From positions 2,716,517-2,780,516 of the forward strand of contig NC_090956.1 in assembly GCF_040807025.1 (NCBI RefSeq): 64,000 nt of DNA, written 5' to 3'. The translations under genes were made by a program, and so were the position numbers. Each line of letters begins with the position of its first letter. Position 1 is the stretch's first letter. The DNA is from Struthio camelus (lineage: Eukaryota > Chordata > Aves > Struthioniformes > Struthionidae). Below the pieces are notes generated by a model. The model worked only from the letters and a program-made list of their open reading frames with translations, searched no databases and was not told the origin of the DNA. Positions 1-13,934 of this stretch are shown here, piece after piece.

Positions 1-2756
1 GGCAGAGCCGATATCCGCCCCAAGGTGGCTGAGGGCGATAGCAAACTAGACCGGAGCTGGAGGACCCACAACCCATTCCCAACTTTGCCACTTCCCGCAC
101 GCTCTTGGAAGCTATTTCTGCATGGGCTTCGGCAGGCAGATCGGAGCCCGACCTGCCCACGCAGCCAGCCAGCCAGCATCGCGTCAGCTCCCAAGGAGTT
201 GTGCAATCCTTTCTGAGGCTCGGTCCGCGAGCCTTAAACTATAGCCCGTCACATGAGATTCCTCATCCATCGGACTTGCAGAAGTGAAGGGCTCCGTCCT
301 GCAAGGCTTCCAGCTGAGCTTGAGTTCAGTTGCTGAATCGGACACCATCCAACACGGCTCAGGCCAGCACGAAACAGCAGAAAATTATTCCCTATCTCCT
401 CCCTGATAAATGCTCACAATAAATGGTAAATCAAAAGTAACCTCATAAACCTCCACAGCTCAGCTACCAGCTCCACTAAAACCTGGAGCTGTTTAGTCCG
501 GTTTTAATGGTGGTTTAATCACCTAATAGCCTGAAAGCATAGGATAGAAATCAAAATCCCACTACTAAAACACTGTTGTTCTAGGCACTGTGCCTTAACC
601 GAATAGCAATCACTTGCCCTTATGTAGCAGCTTTACATAAAGATCTAGAAGCACCTTGGGGAAAGTCTTATCCCTCTTCCGTGTGAACGGAAAGGGGCCA
701 GGGAAGCTCAGGCTAATGCAGACGCAGCTCACCCACGAGCCGGGGCGGCCGGTTCCTCTGCCCCGGGAGGCACGAGGGGGTCTGCGGTCCCAGCTCTTCT
801 CCTCCCCGCGGACAACGCGACCTGCTCCCCCTCCCGGCCACGGCTTACCTGCCCTGGGGAACGACCACTTTCTTTAGGCATTAAGTCTTCTCCTGCGAGA
901 AGACAGGAGCCACTTTTGTTCTCTCCTTGAGATGATAAAACACAGCATTAGCTCCTTCCTGCTCATTTCCTCCCGGCCCCGCGAGCTGCCCCGCGTCACA
1001 CCTGCGGCTCACAGACCTGCAGGCCCTCGGCATTTGCTACCATCATTTTTTCCTGACATTTGAAGTCTTTCACTGAGGGATTATGACTCGGATAGATAAT
1101 TTTGGCATGCGTGCAGGCAATCCTACCCCCCCAACAAAAGAATATAAAAATACAAGAGTTGCAATAAAAGCACCAACTGTTCTGAATCAAGGCACGAGAG
1201 CCAAGGTATAGCAGAGGAGATTTCAGCACTGGAAATTACAGGGTGGAATTTGCTTTGAAATCCTGACACTTATCTCTTGACTAACATAAAATATGTACCT
1301 TGGCTCATGCTCACTTCCTATATGAGACTGGGAAGAGGATGGCTTCACACTGCGGTTTCATCCAGTTTAGAAACGGAAGAGAAATCCATGAGAAAATTAT
1401 TTCGCTAGACTAAATAAACAAATGATTTTTTTTTTTTTTTAAAAGAGTTGAAGGGAACATGGTGGATCCAATGAGGAGGTGGTCAAAAGTATTTGGCTAT
1501 GTGGCATTCTCTTAAAATCAAAACTGATACATGTAAAACTGGAAAACTCAAGGGCTTGCACAATATTTAAGAAAATAAAGGCATCCCAGTCAGAACGCTG
1601 CTGCCGTGCACAAGGTTCAGCAGCAAGCAGAAGCATCTGCTCCAACTCCTGTGCAAGGATGCCACAAACAACTATTAAAATACACAAGATATTTCAAGAA
1701 CTCCCAGTTGCAGCAGTAAATTTGTTGCAGAGATGCACATCAAACAAACTTAGCCAGACTCACAGTAGAAGAATGAGACATGTTTCGGATAGTAAGAAAA
1801 TTGGTACCTCCGTGGCCCAGGTTCCCCTAAGACAGCACTCGCCACAATTTGGTGGGCAGAGCCGTCTCTTCTTCGCACTCCCACTCTGTTGCTTCAGATT
1901 TTGGACAATCTTTCCTGGAAGGATTTGTCCTGAAGTTTGGATTTCAGGTGATGCTCAGAATTCAGCCAAAACCATTAACTTTGAGAAGATTTCAGTGTAA
2001 AATTATGCAAGCTCATTAAACATTTTCTTCACATAAATCAACCTGAGTTTGCTCACATTTAATTCTTGGACTAGGAAAGGGTTTGGAGGTATAGTATTTC
2101 TGGTTGCTAATAAGCCTACAGATTATCTTCATTTGGTTCTCAGGTGCTGCGCAGTTCCATTTTTTTGCATGTGCAAACACACTAATACAAGGACACTTTT
2201 TGTTTTAACTACATTTGATTTCTAAATTTCTATATGCTAAGTCACTCTGAAGCAAACTTTTTTTCTAACTGTAAAAAATGACAAGACAAAAAGTTTCAGC
2301 AATTTCAAAAATATTGACTTCATTTGTCTGGTCTAGAAACCTGTCCAAATCAGTGCATCCCCCCAAAAAATCTCCATTACAAGGAAACAACATTTTTGGA
2401 CAAAGGAATCGCAACAAGAAATCTTTAGCCAGCTCCACTCATGTGGTCATTTACTTTTGCATCAATTTCTACAAAGACAATGAAGAGTGACAGCTTGTTC
2501 CCTGCTAAGGCGAGATCAAGGAGTCCAGCACTTAGAGGAAGATCAAACTCGACCTCTGTCTCTCATTCCATTAACCAACGCCAGTAATTCCACCCGCCTT
2601 TATACGTAGAATGAACCCAGAAAATGCAATAAACTTCAAAATATAGACTTGTGAAGAAACACACAGGCTTCAAAAAGGGATACTGCCAGCATAAATAACC
2701 TCTTTAGCCCTCAGTAGCACTGAGCAGTCAAATAAATACCCTTAAAAAGAAGCTTT

Positions 2757-2796
2757 CAAGAGAAAAAGAAAAAAAAAACAAAAAACAAAAAAATCA
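2757..2796. repeat. A-rich simple tract
   Basis: A runs separated by G or C in LMF1 intron 3. No transposon body was recognised beside it. Confidence 0.85.
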
Positions 2797-5649
2797 CCAC
2801 ACACCATTACCCCTCCTCCTCCCAGCAAGGGAAAGGAGACAAAGGAAATAGTTCAGAGCACACTAGGATGCGTGTCCTGAAAATGGCCCTTCGTTTCACT
2901 GGTCAAGTCCCTGGCTTATCACCGGTGTTTAACGGCTGGCCAAAAAGAGAGGTTCATACCAGATACAGACAGACAGGAATACTGAAATGCTCTTCCTTCC
3001 GAAATGCCATTTCCATTGCAATGCCGTTAATGGGCTCGCCACATCTGTATTTGTCCACTTGGGATTTGGCACAGAGACATTAAGCGTGTGTTGCAGTTTT
3101 ACCAATGATCCTCCAAAGAAAGAGTTTTTTGGATCCTATGATTGATTAAATGAAATGTGTGATCTAGACCAGAGCTTTACTGCAGGGCATTTCCATACAT
3201 CAAACACGCTAATGGAAAGCATCTGAAACCTACAGAACATCATTCCAAAACCTCCGTGCTCCAGACCAAATCCAGAATAAAGGAAAGACAAAGACTATCT
3301 TGATAGAGTTAGATTCCTCAAAAAGTGCCTAAACTTCAGTGCCCAGCTCTCACTGAGCTTCCTCAGATGTCAACGTGCAACTTCCTTTTGCTGCTCAAAG
3401 GTACTAAATCCTAAAATTTCAGCCCTTTAATTTGCAATTCTACCATCTACCTTGGGAATACCCAACCAGGGACAAGTCCTAACCATCCCCATGAAGAATG
3501 GCTCTCAAACTTTACATTAAGAGTTATAATCATCCTCTATAAATTATGGCTGTAAAACTTTTATGTGGTGTAATATCAGGTCAGAAAAATCACGTGCACG
3601 TTAAAAATGACAGTGTGATTAATGAAGAAAAAAATAAAACACCTCCAGCAGTTCCTTGGATGTCATTCAGATTTTTTATTATTACTATTATTATTCAGAG
3701 GTTATTCTGCACATCAAGGTTTATTTAACTTTAGAAAAATAGAAAAATAAAACTAAGACTTGTTCTGTCATGCCAAACTTGAACTTTTGATCGAAACATG
3801 CCTTGAAGACAACTGTACCCATCTTGCGTCCTCCTTCCATCAAAAGCCTGGCGATATCACAATGAATTTAAATAGCCCCTTGCTGAGAAACGTCAGCCTG
3901 TTGAAGCAAACACTGCCATGGATCTAATCCATTGTTTTCACTGGATTCTCCCCAATTAGTCTTTCTTACTTTAAAAAAAAAAAAAGGTAGAAAAAACTCA
4001 CACACGCACACACTTTACCATCTCCCACTTTCCCACTTTTCAGGTATATTACGCTTTCGTTTTGGATCCTTTTGGATCACAACACTTACATTTGATAGAA
4101 CAAATTCCTTTCTAAAAAGCAAAGCCAAACAGATGGACTGTGCTTGCGCTATGCTGACTCTTGGCATTTATGACAACTGGCAAATATTGCTGGAAAAACA
4201 ACAGTAGCATTGCTGAGGCTCAGCAGCAGGGACAGATCAGTCTGCAGCAGCGCGGTCAAGAACCTCAAAGCGCAGTAACACACAGGTGAGCGCTGTGGAC
4301 AGAAAGAAGGCACCTCTCGAGCAGAAAAAACAGATAGTAACCCATAAATAGGAGTACACATAAAAAAGCTGATGCTCCCTGCAAGCCTCTAAACACTTAT
4401 TTTCAAACAGATGTCTGAGTTTTGTTGTGTTTTTCAGAAGGGAGCAAAAGGGAAAAAAAAATATCCCGTAGGACAGTAGGGACAGTAGTGAGAGGAACAG
4501 CTTTCCTGGATGTTGCACCATGTTAGCCTTGCCTACAAATTCTGTCCCAGCGTCTGCAGAGGGGAGATTCGTGCAACAGCTGGCACCAGCCAGTACCTCT
4601 GCCGCAGCATCTTCCTACCGCACGACCCGAGCACGGGCAGAGCCATCACTCCCGGCCGAAAACTCGTCCGTGCTGTAGGACACGGGTGCAACTCTGCTGA
4701 CAGCACTCCTGCCCGCTGCGCAGCTCCCCGCGAACCGGTCCCGAACTGCACCGCGAGCAGCGCGACGGCAGCGCTGCGCCGGTGGACAGGGTCCCCGCTC
4801 CCCAGCGGCATGCAAAACCGAGGCTTTCCTGCAGGAGCAGGGGAATTAATCACGCTCCCCTGGCCACGCTCCAGTTGGGTAATTATATTTGAGCTCCTTA
4901 AACACCCCAAACAAGTGGATATCGCGTTCAGGTTGCTCTGATTAACGCTGTGCCCTGTCCAGGAGATTACTAGACAGCGCTAAATCTCACCCAAAGTGGC
5001 AGCAGCCTTTCACTGGTGGGCAGCATTTTCCTTGCCTACAGGAAGTCTGGAACAAGGTTTTAGGATCCTTTGGTAAAGGAAATAGCTTAATAAACATTTG
5101 GGGTGGGAGGAGGGAAATCGTACACACCCAAGCAAGTAGCACTCAGGCCAAGCTGGGATGTTTGGACATAAATCAAACGCTCCTCAAAAGTTTGAAGATG
5201 TCCAGAGCCTGTGCTTTTGCTCAGACGCACCTCTCTATGAAAAGGGCACTAGAAAGATTTTTTTTGTTTGTTTAAGAACAATTGGTCCTTATTAACCCTG
5301 GTCTAATTTTGCCTTTTGCACAGGAAGCTGCAACCGGGAACGCTGTGCAAAGTCACAGGTTACCGGGAAGGCTTAACCCAAATCCAGCGTAAGCTCGCAA
5401 CAGCAGATAGCGGAGGTGTGAAGATAAGGAGAACAAGAGCCTGCTTTGTAACCCGCTCAGGGGAACCGTGCCAGGGTGGACCTGCTCAGGTGTATCTGCT
5501 AAGAGGTGCCCTCTTTCATATTTACAGCAATTAAAGTTAATGAAATTCATGCTGCATTGTCTTTCTCCTACTACCAAGAGATGCCCAGATTTAAAACACA
5601 CACATACATGCCTTTGCATTAGACAGACTCTCTAGCTTCCCAGAAGGAT

Positions 5650-5703
5650 TAAAAAACAAAAACAAAAAACAAAAACAAAAAAAACCCCCCCACCACCACC
5701 AAC
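5650..5703. repeat. A/C-rich simple tract
   Basis: Blocks of A4-A8 separated by single C, then C7 and a short CAC tandem. Low-complexity sequence in LMF1 intron 3. Confidence 0.9.
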
Positions 5704-8700
5704 TAAGCAGGTATTAACACCATGGCAATGAGCATATTAAATCCTTTCCTTAAAGCAGAAAAGCCCCCAAAAGCAGAGAATGAATTTTAGGAGAAAATAT
5801 GAAGGTCCCAAAGCTCTGAATACAACACCCTTGCTATTTGTACACCAAGCTGCAAAAGCAGGAGCTACGATTACAACCGCAAATCCCTACACCCGCTCCA
5901 GCCAAGTCGGACCCTCTAGTTTGATCTGCAGAGCGGCATCAGAGCGCTGGCCAGAGAAGCGGCACACGCGTGCGACCCCAGCACCGGTGGGACGACGGTG
6001 CTCCCTGCCGCCGCTGCTGGCAGAGCTGAGGGGCTGCTCCTTCGCCGGGCAGACGGTGCGTCCGTTTTTGAAGCAGACGACGAAGGAAACACCCTGCACT
6101 CCACCGCACCTCCCGACGCGTACCCCACACCTCCTCCTCCACGCGACTTCCAGGGCCTCTTTTTTGTTGTCTTGCTGTTTGTACCTCCCTGTAACACAGG
6201 CTTTCAAGCAGATCAGAGACATCACTGATGATATGAAACACACAGTCCTTTTGCATTTCCACTGTGCCTTTCATGTCAGGATTTCAAAGGGAGGCAGCAA
6301 TTTTCCTACCTACTAGCCAAGAGCACGTACCGCTACAGCACACGTGGCGTTCAGCTCGCACATGGGCACTCTGCCGCGCTGCTGGCACATCCGCTAGCGC
6401 TCACCAAGAAGAATTTAAGGGTTTTAGCCTTTTACACTGTTATATGCCAGCTGCAGGAGGACCAGCGGTGACTAACAATACAGCGTGAGCATCCTTGGAC
6501 TAGGTCAAAGTCAGGGCACTGACTGTCCATCGACATCCTTTGGGGTCGGTCTGAACCGAGAGAGTGAACCTCCGCGTAGCTGGTGCTATGCACTGCACGG
6601 CACCACGTTGCTGCCCCAAGAGCCACAGTCAGCGTTTCGGGAGAACCCAGCCTCAGCACCACGAGCGGCGGGAGAGATACCAACACACCGGTTCAAGCAC
6701 CAGACGCAGCAATAGAAGATAAATCTCTCCGCTGGACCAACAACAGATCCCCTTCTTCTAATATAGTAAAAGTTTTTCCAGACTCTGGGAGACAGTGCTT
6801 TAACTTCTCTGCTTTAATACTAATATGGGAGAAAGATAAATTTGTTTGACTTAGCTTTGCCAATGCATCCAGGCGTTCTGAAGATCACCAGATTACTGCG
6901 TTTACTCAACCGAGATGTCTTTCCTGCCCTGACCTTGCAGGGGGTTGTGAGACGTTAAATATCAGAAGACCTCTTTCCAACCTGGAGGAGAAATTTTTCA
7001 GAGTAAAATTCTCTCTTCCTAGAGCTACACAAGGTGACGCAGATGCATCCAGTTAATTTCCTGAGCAGTGAAAATGCTCCAGAAGGGACAAGGAAAGCAG
7101 GACTCAGTCCCCTAGAAGGGACACCAGGTCTAGAAACAGTCCCTGAAACGTGGGGCAAGGAGGAGAGCTCCGCTCTCGCTAGTCAGACAGTCCAACTTGG
7201 TTTTTTCCTAGGGAAATCTCTGCCCGTAAAAAGCATTTTTGTTTGTTTCCTTTTTATTAAGGCCGAGACAAAAGTCAGTCACAAGAGCTGTGGAGAAACA
7301 ATTTGCTTAGGGAAAGGGTTTCCCAGTTTCTGCAAGCCCAGCGTTCCCATTCCACCCACTGACATTCCTGGATCGAGAGAAAATAAGATCACATCCGCAG
7401 GCCAGTCATCGGTTACACAGGTCGACATCCAGTCAACACGGCAAACTGCTGAAAGAAAATTACTTACGCAGAAAGATCTTGTTTGAAAAAGTTATGTGCT
7501 CATTCCAGCACCACCATCTCTATCAGGCCTCGTTAAGAAATATTTTATCCCTCAAAATCATTTGCATAATTGCCGCAATCAAAGGCACTACTTTACAGTA
7601 ATAACTTTAATGGCAGATTTTTCCTTAAACATGCTTTTTAAAAGGTACCTCCCAAGCTTGGTGCATCCATACGCCAGTAAAAATAAAGAAAGGTGACACT
7701 CAGGAAACGCCTGGTGTGAAGAGGGACCACGTTTCCTTTTGTTTTGTGCTTGGTTTATGGAAGACCACTTTAGGGAAAGTAAAACAGCACAACTAAGCTC
7801 AAATAAAGCATCACGGAACCTAAAACTTTGTCATTTAAACAGCAACCCCCTGGTGGGTACATTGGGTACATTTTTTCTAAAGAATTTTTGATATTTACTA
7901 TCTGTAATCTTATTATGGAGGAATCTGGCTTCTTTCCAGGTCTTGCAAATTAGAGTCCATGTCTCACTCCTCAACTTTCCTTCCCTGATTATAGGTTAAC
8001 AGCAAAAAATATAAAGCCTGACAAGAGCATTCAGTATGCGCAGCGCTGACTCCCTGGGCTTGGGAGATGTATCATTAACAAGTTGACAGCCATTTCATCA
8101 GTTTGGCAACAAAGCAAACCACCAGCAAAACATTAAGTAGAGCGTACAAGTTCTGTATTATTTCATGCTTCTAGTTTAGTAGTTGCTGAAACCTCTGAAT
8201 AGGCAAGGTATTGCACTGAAAGAAAACAGAATCTCAAGTTCCTTCTCCAAAGACCTTAAGGTTTAAGGGAGAAGACGTTGCAGGAAGCCTGGACAAGCAG
8301 ACCAGGCACACGGAGGCAGGAGAATACGTATAAAGTTGACAATCCACCAGCACTTTTGGGGCACGGGACCTGCTATGTCAATTCTCTAAACAAGTTCAAG
8401 TAACTGAAGCAGGAGCTCTGGCCTGCTTTTGTCAGCTACCCAGAAACACGAGCGCATTAATTCCAAAGAGAAGGCCTACGGGGCTTCTGTAGCATTATAA
8501 CATTTATTTTTAAGATGGGCAAGAATCACTGTCCCATCTTTGAAAACAAAACATTGACTTACAGCAAAAGACTAACATCTAACAGCAAGTTAGTGGTAGA
8601 AGCAAGCTGGAATTTCACCCTCCTGCTCCTGCGTGCAGCCCCAGGTCTGGGGCCTTCACACAGGCGTCTTCGTGTCCAACCTCAGTGGTCCTCTGCCAAC

Positions 8701-8879
8701 ACGGCTGCATCCCTGATGCCGCGATGCTCCTCACCAGAGCCTCAGCCGGGAGCATCTTGGCTTTGCCCAAGAGGGCTCCAAGCCCGACGCGTAGGGAAGC
8801 TCTTCCCCGGCTGGACTTTTGGGGAACGCTCCTACCTAACTGAGGTGCCTGGATAAAGGCACGTTGCCCCTTCATGCAA

Positions 8880-9340
8880 GTCTAATTACATTAGAACAAA
8901 ACGCTTTCGTGAACATGGGGAAAGGCTGGGGAGAGAATCAGACAAGCTATAAATTAAACCGGAGGATATGAATACCATGCAAGCTGCAGTGTTAGGGTTA
9001 ACATGGATCTGGAAATAGTTTAGTGAAAACCTGGTGTGGCTAGGGGCCAGCTCCGAGTTTAGTTGCTTTGGGCTAATCGTTTCCTTCAGGCAGGCTACTC
9101 TAGCACACTAATAGGTTTTAATAAAAACTTCCAATTGGGCCAGTAAACCCCTCATTAAGCTGTTTTTAAAGCATGAATTTAAGAGCGGCGAGGGTAAAAG
9201 GTCACGAGGAGTATTTAATTCACAACGGCTGGCAAAAGGTGCTGTTGTGATTGAAAACACCAGAGTTCAAGTGTCCAGGGCCACATAAACATCCGACTCT
9301 GTCACTAGACCTGGTTAAGTGACAGCTTGAAAAATAGATT
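8880..9340. promoter_or_regulatory. Candidate conserved non-coding element, LMF1 intron 3
   Basis: AT-rich, non-repetitive sequence dense in homeodomain-type TAAT and ATTA cores (CTAATAGG, CATTAAGC) plus an AAGGTCA nuclear-receptor half-site near 9200. Composition and word use resemble vertebrate enhancers, but conservation cannot be seen from one sequence. Confidence 0.3.
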
Positions 9341-11884
9341 TAATAAGACAGAGAGAAAAGTTTCCCACTCTTACATGAGAAATAGGAACACCAGATCACA
9401 ATATGAGCCAGGAAAAGGAACAACTGTAAGCCAGTCCCTCCCATCTCAGGGTGGGGGAGGATAAATACAAGTATATGGCCATATGGGTGTTCCAGGCCGG
9501 CCGCGATTCCCAAGGGCTTGCTGGGACTCTCGCGCTGAGGGTTCGCAGCCTCGTGCTGTTAGCAGGACATGAAGTCCTCCAGGAACAACATGAACCAACC
9601 CAGCCTCCACGTCCTACCGATAGCACCTCTCTGTCCCTCCTCACCCACATGCCTCACGTACAGTAAGCTACCAAAGTATCAAATGCCACCCTGGGCTAAC
9701 ACAACGCTTATGTGCTACCATGCAAAAAACCCAAACCTTTCCCTCTCTGAACTCTCTTCCTGACACGTGCACAACTTTGAGGTGGGTCGGAAACTACACA
9801 CTGTTCAGTTTTGGGCACAGTTCAACCCAGATATCCCCATCTCAGTAAACTGCAGCGCGCTTTTAAATTAAGCTTTAGAACTCCACTAGTGAAGTTTGAC
9901 CTTAGTCGTTTCTACTCACTCTCATTTTCTTCCACGACCCCAGTGATACTCACACTAATGTAGTGCAACAAACACGAGAACTTTACTCCTTCCTCAGAAA
10001 TACATTCACAAAGGAAAAACATCTCAATTTTGAACAGCAAAAGCCAGAACCCCAGCTGTGCACTCTAACATTTCATGTTCTGTCAATGCATATCTAAAAT
10101 TCAAGATCCCTGAAGACCTTTTAAAAGAAAATCCTCCTTGGAACAATTTGCATTGAAGTAAAGAGCGAGGATTTAACAAGTAATGGAGAATTACACACAT
10201 TTGGCTCTCAACTTTTTATTCTGTTTCTAACCAAAACGAGGTTCATCTTAAATTCTGAAATAATAGCTGCAATATAAAGTTTGGGGGCAAGCATAGGTAC
10301 GAACTAAATTATTTGTTCATTCCATGTTTACAGAAAACAGAAAAATTACAAGTTTAATTCTATATTTGGTGAACTTCTAATTGTCTTTCCCCACAGAAAT
10401 TAACAAAAAGTCACAGTTTAAAAAACAAAACTACTCTTATTTTCAAAATCTACTTCCAATTGTCCATACTGTTGGCCCGCAAAGAGCATAGAAGCAAGGT
10501 CCTCTGGAACTCTCCCCAAGGAAACATTTCCTTTGGCTTTAAATAGGACACTTTTGTGCATCACAAGTCAAATAAGATAATAAGATCAGCCGTTTCTCAA
10601 TTCCTTCTGATAACTGAAAGCCACATTTCTGTCTTTTAACAGGTTGGAGTGTTTCTTGCTGGGAATCAAAATTGCTACTTCAAGAGGTATCCAAGGACCA
10701 TGCAAGAGGACAATGTGGAGTCAGCACCTCCTAAAATGATTGCACCATTTTCCCACCCCACACCTGGATTTTTATTCTACACACAAGCAGTTGTCCATTA
10801 CAAGTCACACGATCTTTTCAGCCTGTCTGCATCTCTGCTTCTCTCTCCACCAACATCTCCTTCTGCCAGCATCACTGCTCTAGTATCTCAGGACATACAT
10901 CAGGCCAAACTATCTTCCAAATACGTGGGGCTGCTTAGCACAATAAAAGGCAGAATAGAAAAAAAGGGGGTAAGAAAGACTGCAAAAGAGCATCTTTGTC
11001 AAAGCCTCTGTTAGAACAGAGGTAATCGGAAAACATTTTAAAAAGTCACTACATTAAATTAGGCCTCAAATGGAAAAAAAACATCCTTGGGGGTAATTCT
11101 GACAGAAACAAGTAGGATCATCAGGAACTAGCGTAGCCTTGTTCAGAAAGGGTTAGAAACAGCAAAGCTGTCCACATCACGAGGCTACACGTGAATCTGT
11201 TGAGTAGTTTCAGGCTCATTCTAAGCCAGCAGAAAAAGATGTCCTTAATTTTAAGAAGGATAAAATCATGAGTTGATCTTGCCAGTTCTTCCAAGTCTCT
11301 GCACCACTGCTGCGACCTTTAGAGAGAGGGAGGGTCCACCTTGGCTGGAGCTGAGCCAGGCCTAAAGGTGCTGAGCAGGGTCAGCTGGCTCACGGCGGGT
11401 CGTCAACGTGCACCTAGAAAGCAGCTCCCCAAGACAGGCCATTAAGGGGCTTGTACAGAGAGGGCCATGAAGGAAGGCCCTTGGGACAGCAAAGCTCAGG
11501 GCAGAGACCCAGGATTAAGTTGCCATGAAAGCTCAGCTCCCCAGGCAGAGAGCCTGGCCGCCGGCCCTGCAGGTGTGCTCCACTGAGGACAGAGCGGCTC
11601 CATCCATCAAGACTCTCGGCAATCTCAGCCCAGGTAGGAAGGACCAAATCAATTCAGAGCACTCTGGCCAAAGAGCAGTCCCGCTGGAGGAGAGGCCATG
11701 CGTAACCACCAAGCAGAGCACTGAACCGCAGCAAACAGGGATGAAAAGGCCCTGCGAAAGCATGTGCTCCAGTCCGCTGGTAGGGACTCTCGCATGCCTG
11801 AGCTGGGCCTGTCTGCAGGGAGGGATCCAATAAAACCCACCCAGGTGCCACAGCGGTCAGCCTGGTCCTTTCAGCACCGCAAGC

Positions 11885-12290
11885 TCACTAAAACATGCCA
11901 CGCTAAGTCTAAAGCCAAATTTATATCTGAATAACAATAAATAAAGCCAAGAAGTTATTACAACTCGACTAATTTCAGAACAGCTCTAATTTCCAGGCCG
12001 GCGCCCGTTACGGGATTTGCATTGCAGAGCACCTCTTCACCTTTTAAAGATAAATAGTCAAATGCAGGCCTGTGCTTTGCATTGTGAGAGCTATTGCATG
12101 GCTGTTTCACAGTTCATTCCCTGAAGTGAGGGGTGTTTTTAATAACTGTTACCTGACAGCAGTAAGAGCAAAGAGCAAAACCTGTGGCAATACCAGTTGA
12201 TCCCATTTGGCCTAACAGCTTGTTGTTATTTCCAGACTCTGGAGTTCTTTAAAATTCATAGGGACAGCCTGCAGTTTTAATAGACGCTAC
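11885..12290. promoter_or_regulatory. Candidate regulatory block with clustered octamer-like sites, LMF1 intron 3
   Basis: The POU octamer core ATTTGCAT lies at 12015-12022, with two one-mismatch relatives, CTTTGCAT (12075-12082) and TATTGCAT (12092-12099), all within 85 bp on the same strand. The surrounding sequence is complex and AT-rich (AATAACAATAAATAAAG, TTAATAACTGTTACC). Confidence 0.35.
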
Positions 12291-13934
12291 CAAAATCCAT
12301 CCTAAGATGCATCAAAAAAAGCACACTTCCTGGAGGGGAATAGGAAACAGTCAGCATTTACAAAGATCTCTCCGGGAATTTTTTTTAAGATCCTTCTTTG
12401 AAGTAGATGCTACCAAAGAATAAGGCTTCCAGAGCTCAGCAATATTTAATGTACTTCTACAGTAATGGATGACAATGTTGTTGTTTCAGCTATATTATAA
12501 CAAAAATATTGTGGTTTTCCTGTATTCTAACAAAAGTAGCTTAAGATTTACATCTCATTCATCTTATTCAGAAATAGCACTTAAGCCAAAAATAAGGAAG
12601 GGAGAGACCCTACCGCGAACAAAGGACTTTACTAACCCTCATAGGGTGGCTATCCAGGCAGGGCACAGAGAAAGGACAAAGTAAGGGGTGGGGGGAGACA
12701 ACTGGGAAAAGCACTTTTTCCTGCAACCATCCATGAAAGTGGAACACATACACAGGAGATGAATGACTTCCGTTAAAGCTGATGGGTGTCCTCACCAACT
12801 TAACAAAGGTGTGTATTCATATTGTAAAGTCCAGCTGGTTAAAATAAAGATCCACATCAGACCTGGAAGTTATCAAAAATACACAGGAGTAAACACAGTT
12901 CTCCATACTCCTCCGCTTCTCCAAGCATTTCCTCAATGATCCCAAGTACACCAGAGTGGTAAGTCCACTTACAACCTATTAAGATGACGAATCAGTAAAC
13001 GAGAAGGAGGGTGCAATTCCTTGAAGGAGGGGAGGAATATTCAGTCATCAGTTTTGCAAGCATCAATAACGCATAGAAACAAATGGCTTTAACTTAGGCT
13101 AAACAAATTTATGTTTGTGACTAGCCTAGTGACAGCTTGGGAACATGAGTCTATTCTTCATTCACACAGTGACAAAGCACGCTTCTCCTCCCTACCCATG
13201 CAGCACACCGAGAACCAAGTTAGAAGGGTGAGAAAGCACTACATAACAGTCAACAACAGGCTGGTTTAGGACATTATGCCATGCCAATACTTCCCAGAAA
13301 ACCAAACATATACTAGCAGTTTTCCTAATATTTCTACTAGGAGGAACAAGTTTTCTACTGGGACTTCTAAGTTTCCATTTAGACATCTGACTGTGGGTAA
13401 GAATACTTTACACTGAAACAAAAACAAATCTGTGCAAAGCACTGTAACAAATATTAATCAATCTCCCAGACCCTCTGAGGGAATCATACCTACACCGCAT
13501 GCCAGTGGGAAAATAAGTGAAATGAATACGAGGTTCTTGATGATAATACAAATCGTTGGTGGAAATGGAATTAGAATTTGGGACCTAGAGATACCCCCCC
13601 AGGAAGTGTCTTTTAAATCTTGCTTCACTTTGTAATCCCACGCTTATTTAACTATTCATTGCTAACGTCATCCCTCACCCCCAAATGATGCTGGTAGTGG
13701 TTACACAACCCTTCTACCAAGTTTCCTTCAGTCTCAACTTACAGATTTTATACCAGTTTTCCCTTCCTTAAGGGCATGCAGGGAGAAAGAAATTCAATGA
13801 AAGGTGGAAAATAAAGACAACTGTAACTTATATATTTGAGCGAAAGAAAGTAAGCTAGAGTAATGTAAAAACTACATACCCACAAACGCGCCAATAAATT
13901 ACTACTGCAGATTTTCTCATTTATATTCACTTAC

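Larger units (their letters stand above)
1..13934 (-). other. LMF1: LMF1 intron 3 (partial, runs off the left edge)
   Basis: Non-coding sequence 3' of the microexon in LMF1 orientation. I looked on the minus strand for the expected next exon (W-E-S, C-P-L-W, W-W-F-H-R type motifs) and saw none, so at least 13.9 kb of intron is present. Contents: short homopolymers (T near 1425-1440, A-rich 2757-2796, A near 3972), an A/C-rich tract at 5650-5703, GC-rich patches near 720-860, 4620-4830 and 5930-6150, and AT-rich blocks at 8880-9340 and 11885-12290 that resemble conserved regulatory DNA. All open frames here are short, unsupported by splice context or family similarity, and were left out. Confidence 0.75.

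Noticed and set aside
1479-2000. 173-codon plus-strand open frame in LMF1 intron 3
   Set aside because: No recognisable domain, no CpG promoter or splice signals around it, and a composition typical of random AT-rich translation.
1-13934. Search for LMF1 exon 4 on the minus strand
   Set aside because: No segment with W-E-S, C-P-L-W, W-R-D-L or W-W-F-H-R type coding plus splice sites was found; it is presumed to lie beyond the left edge.
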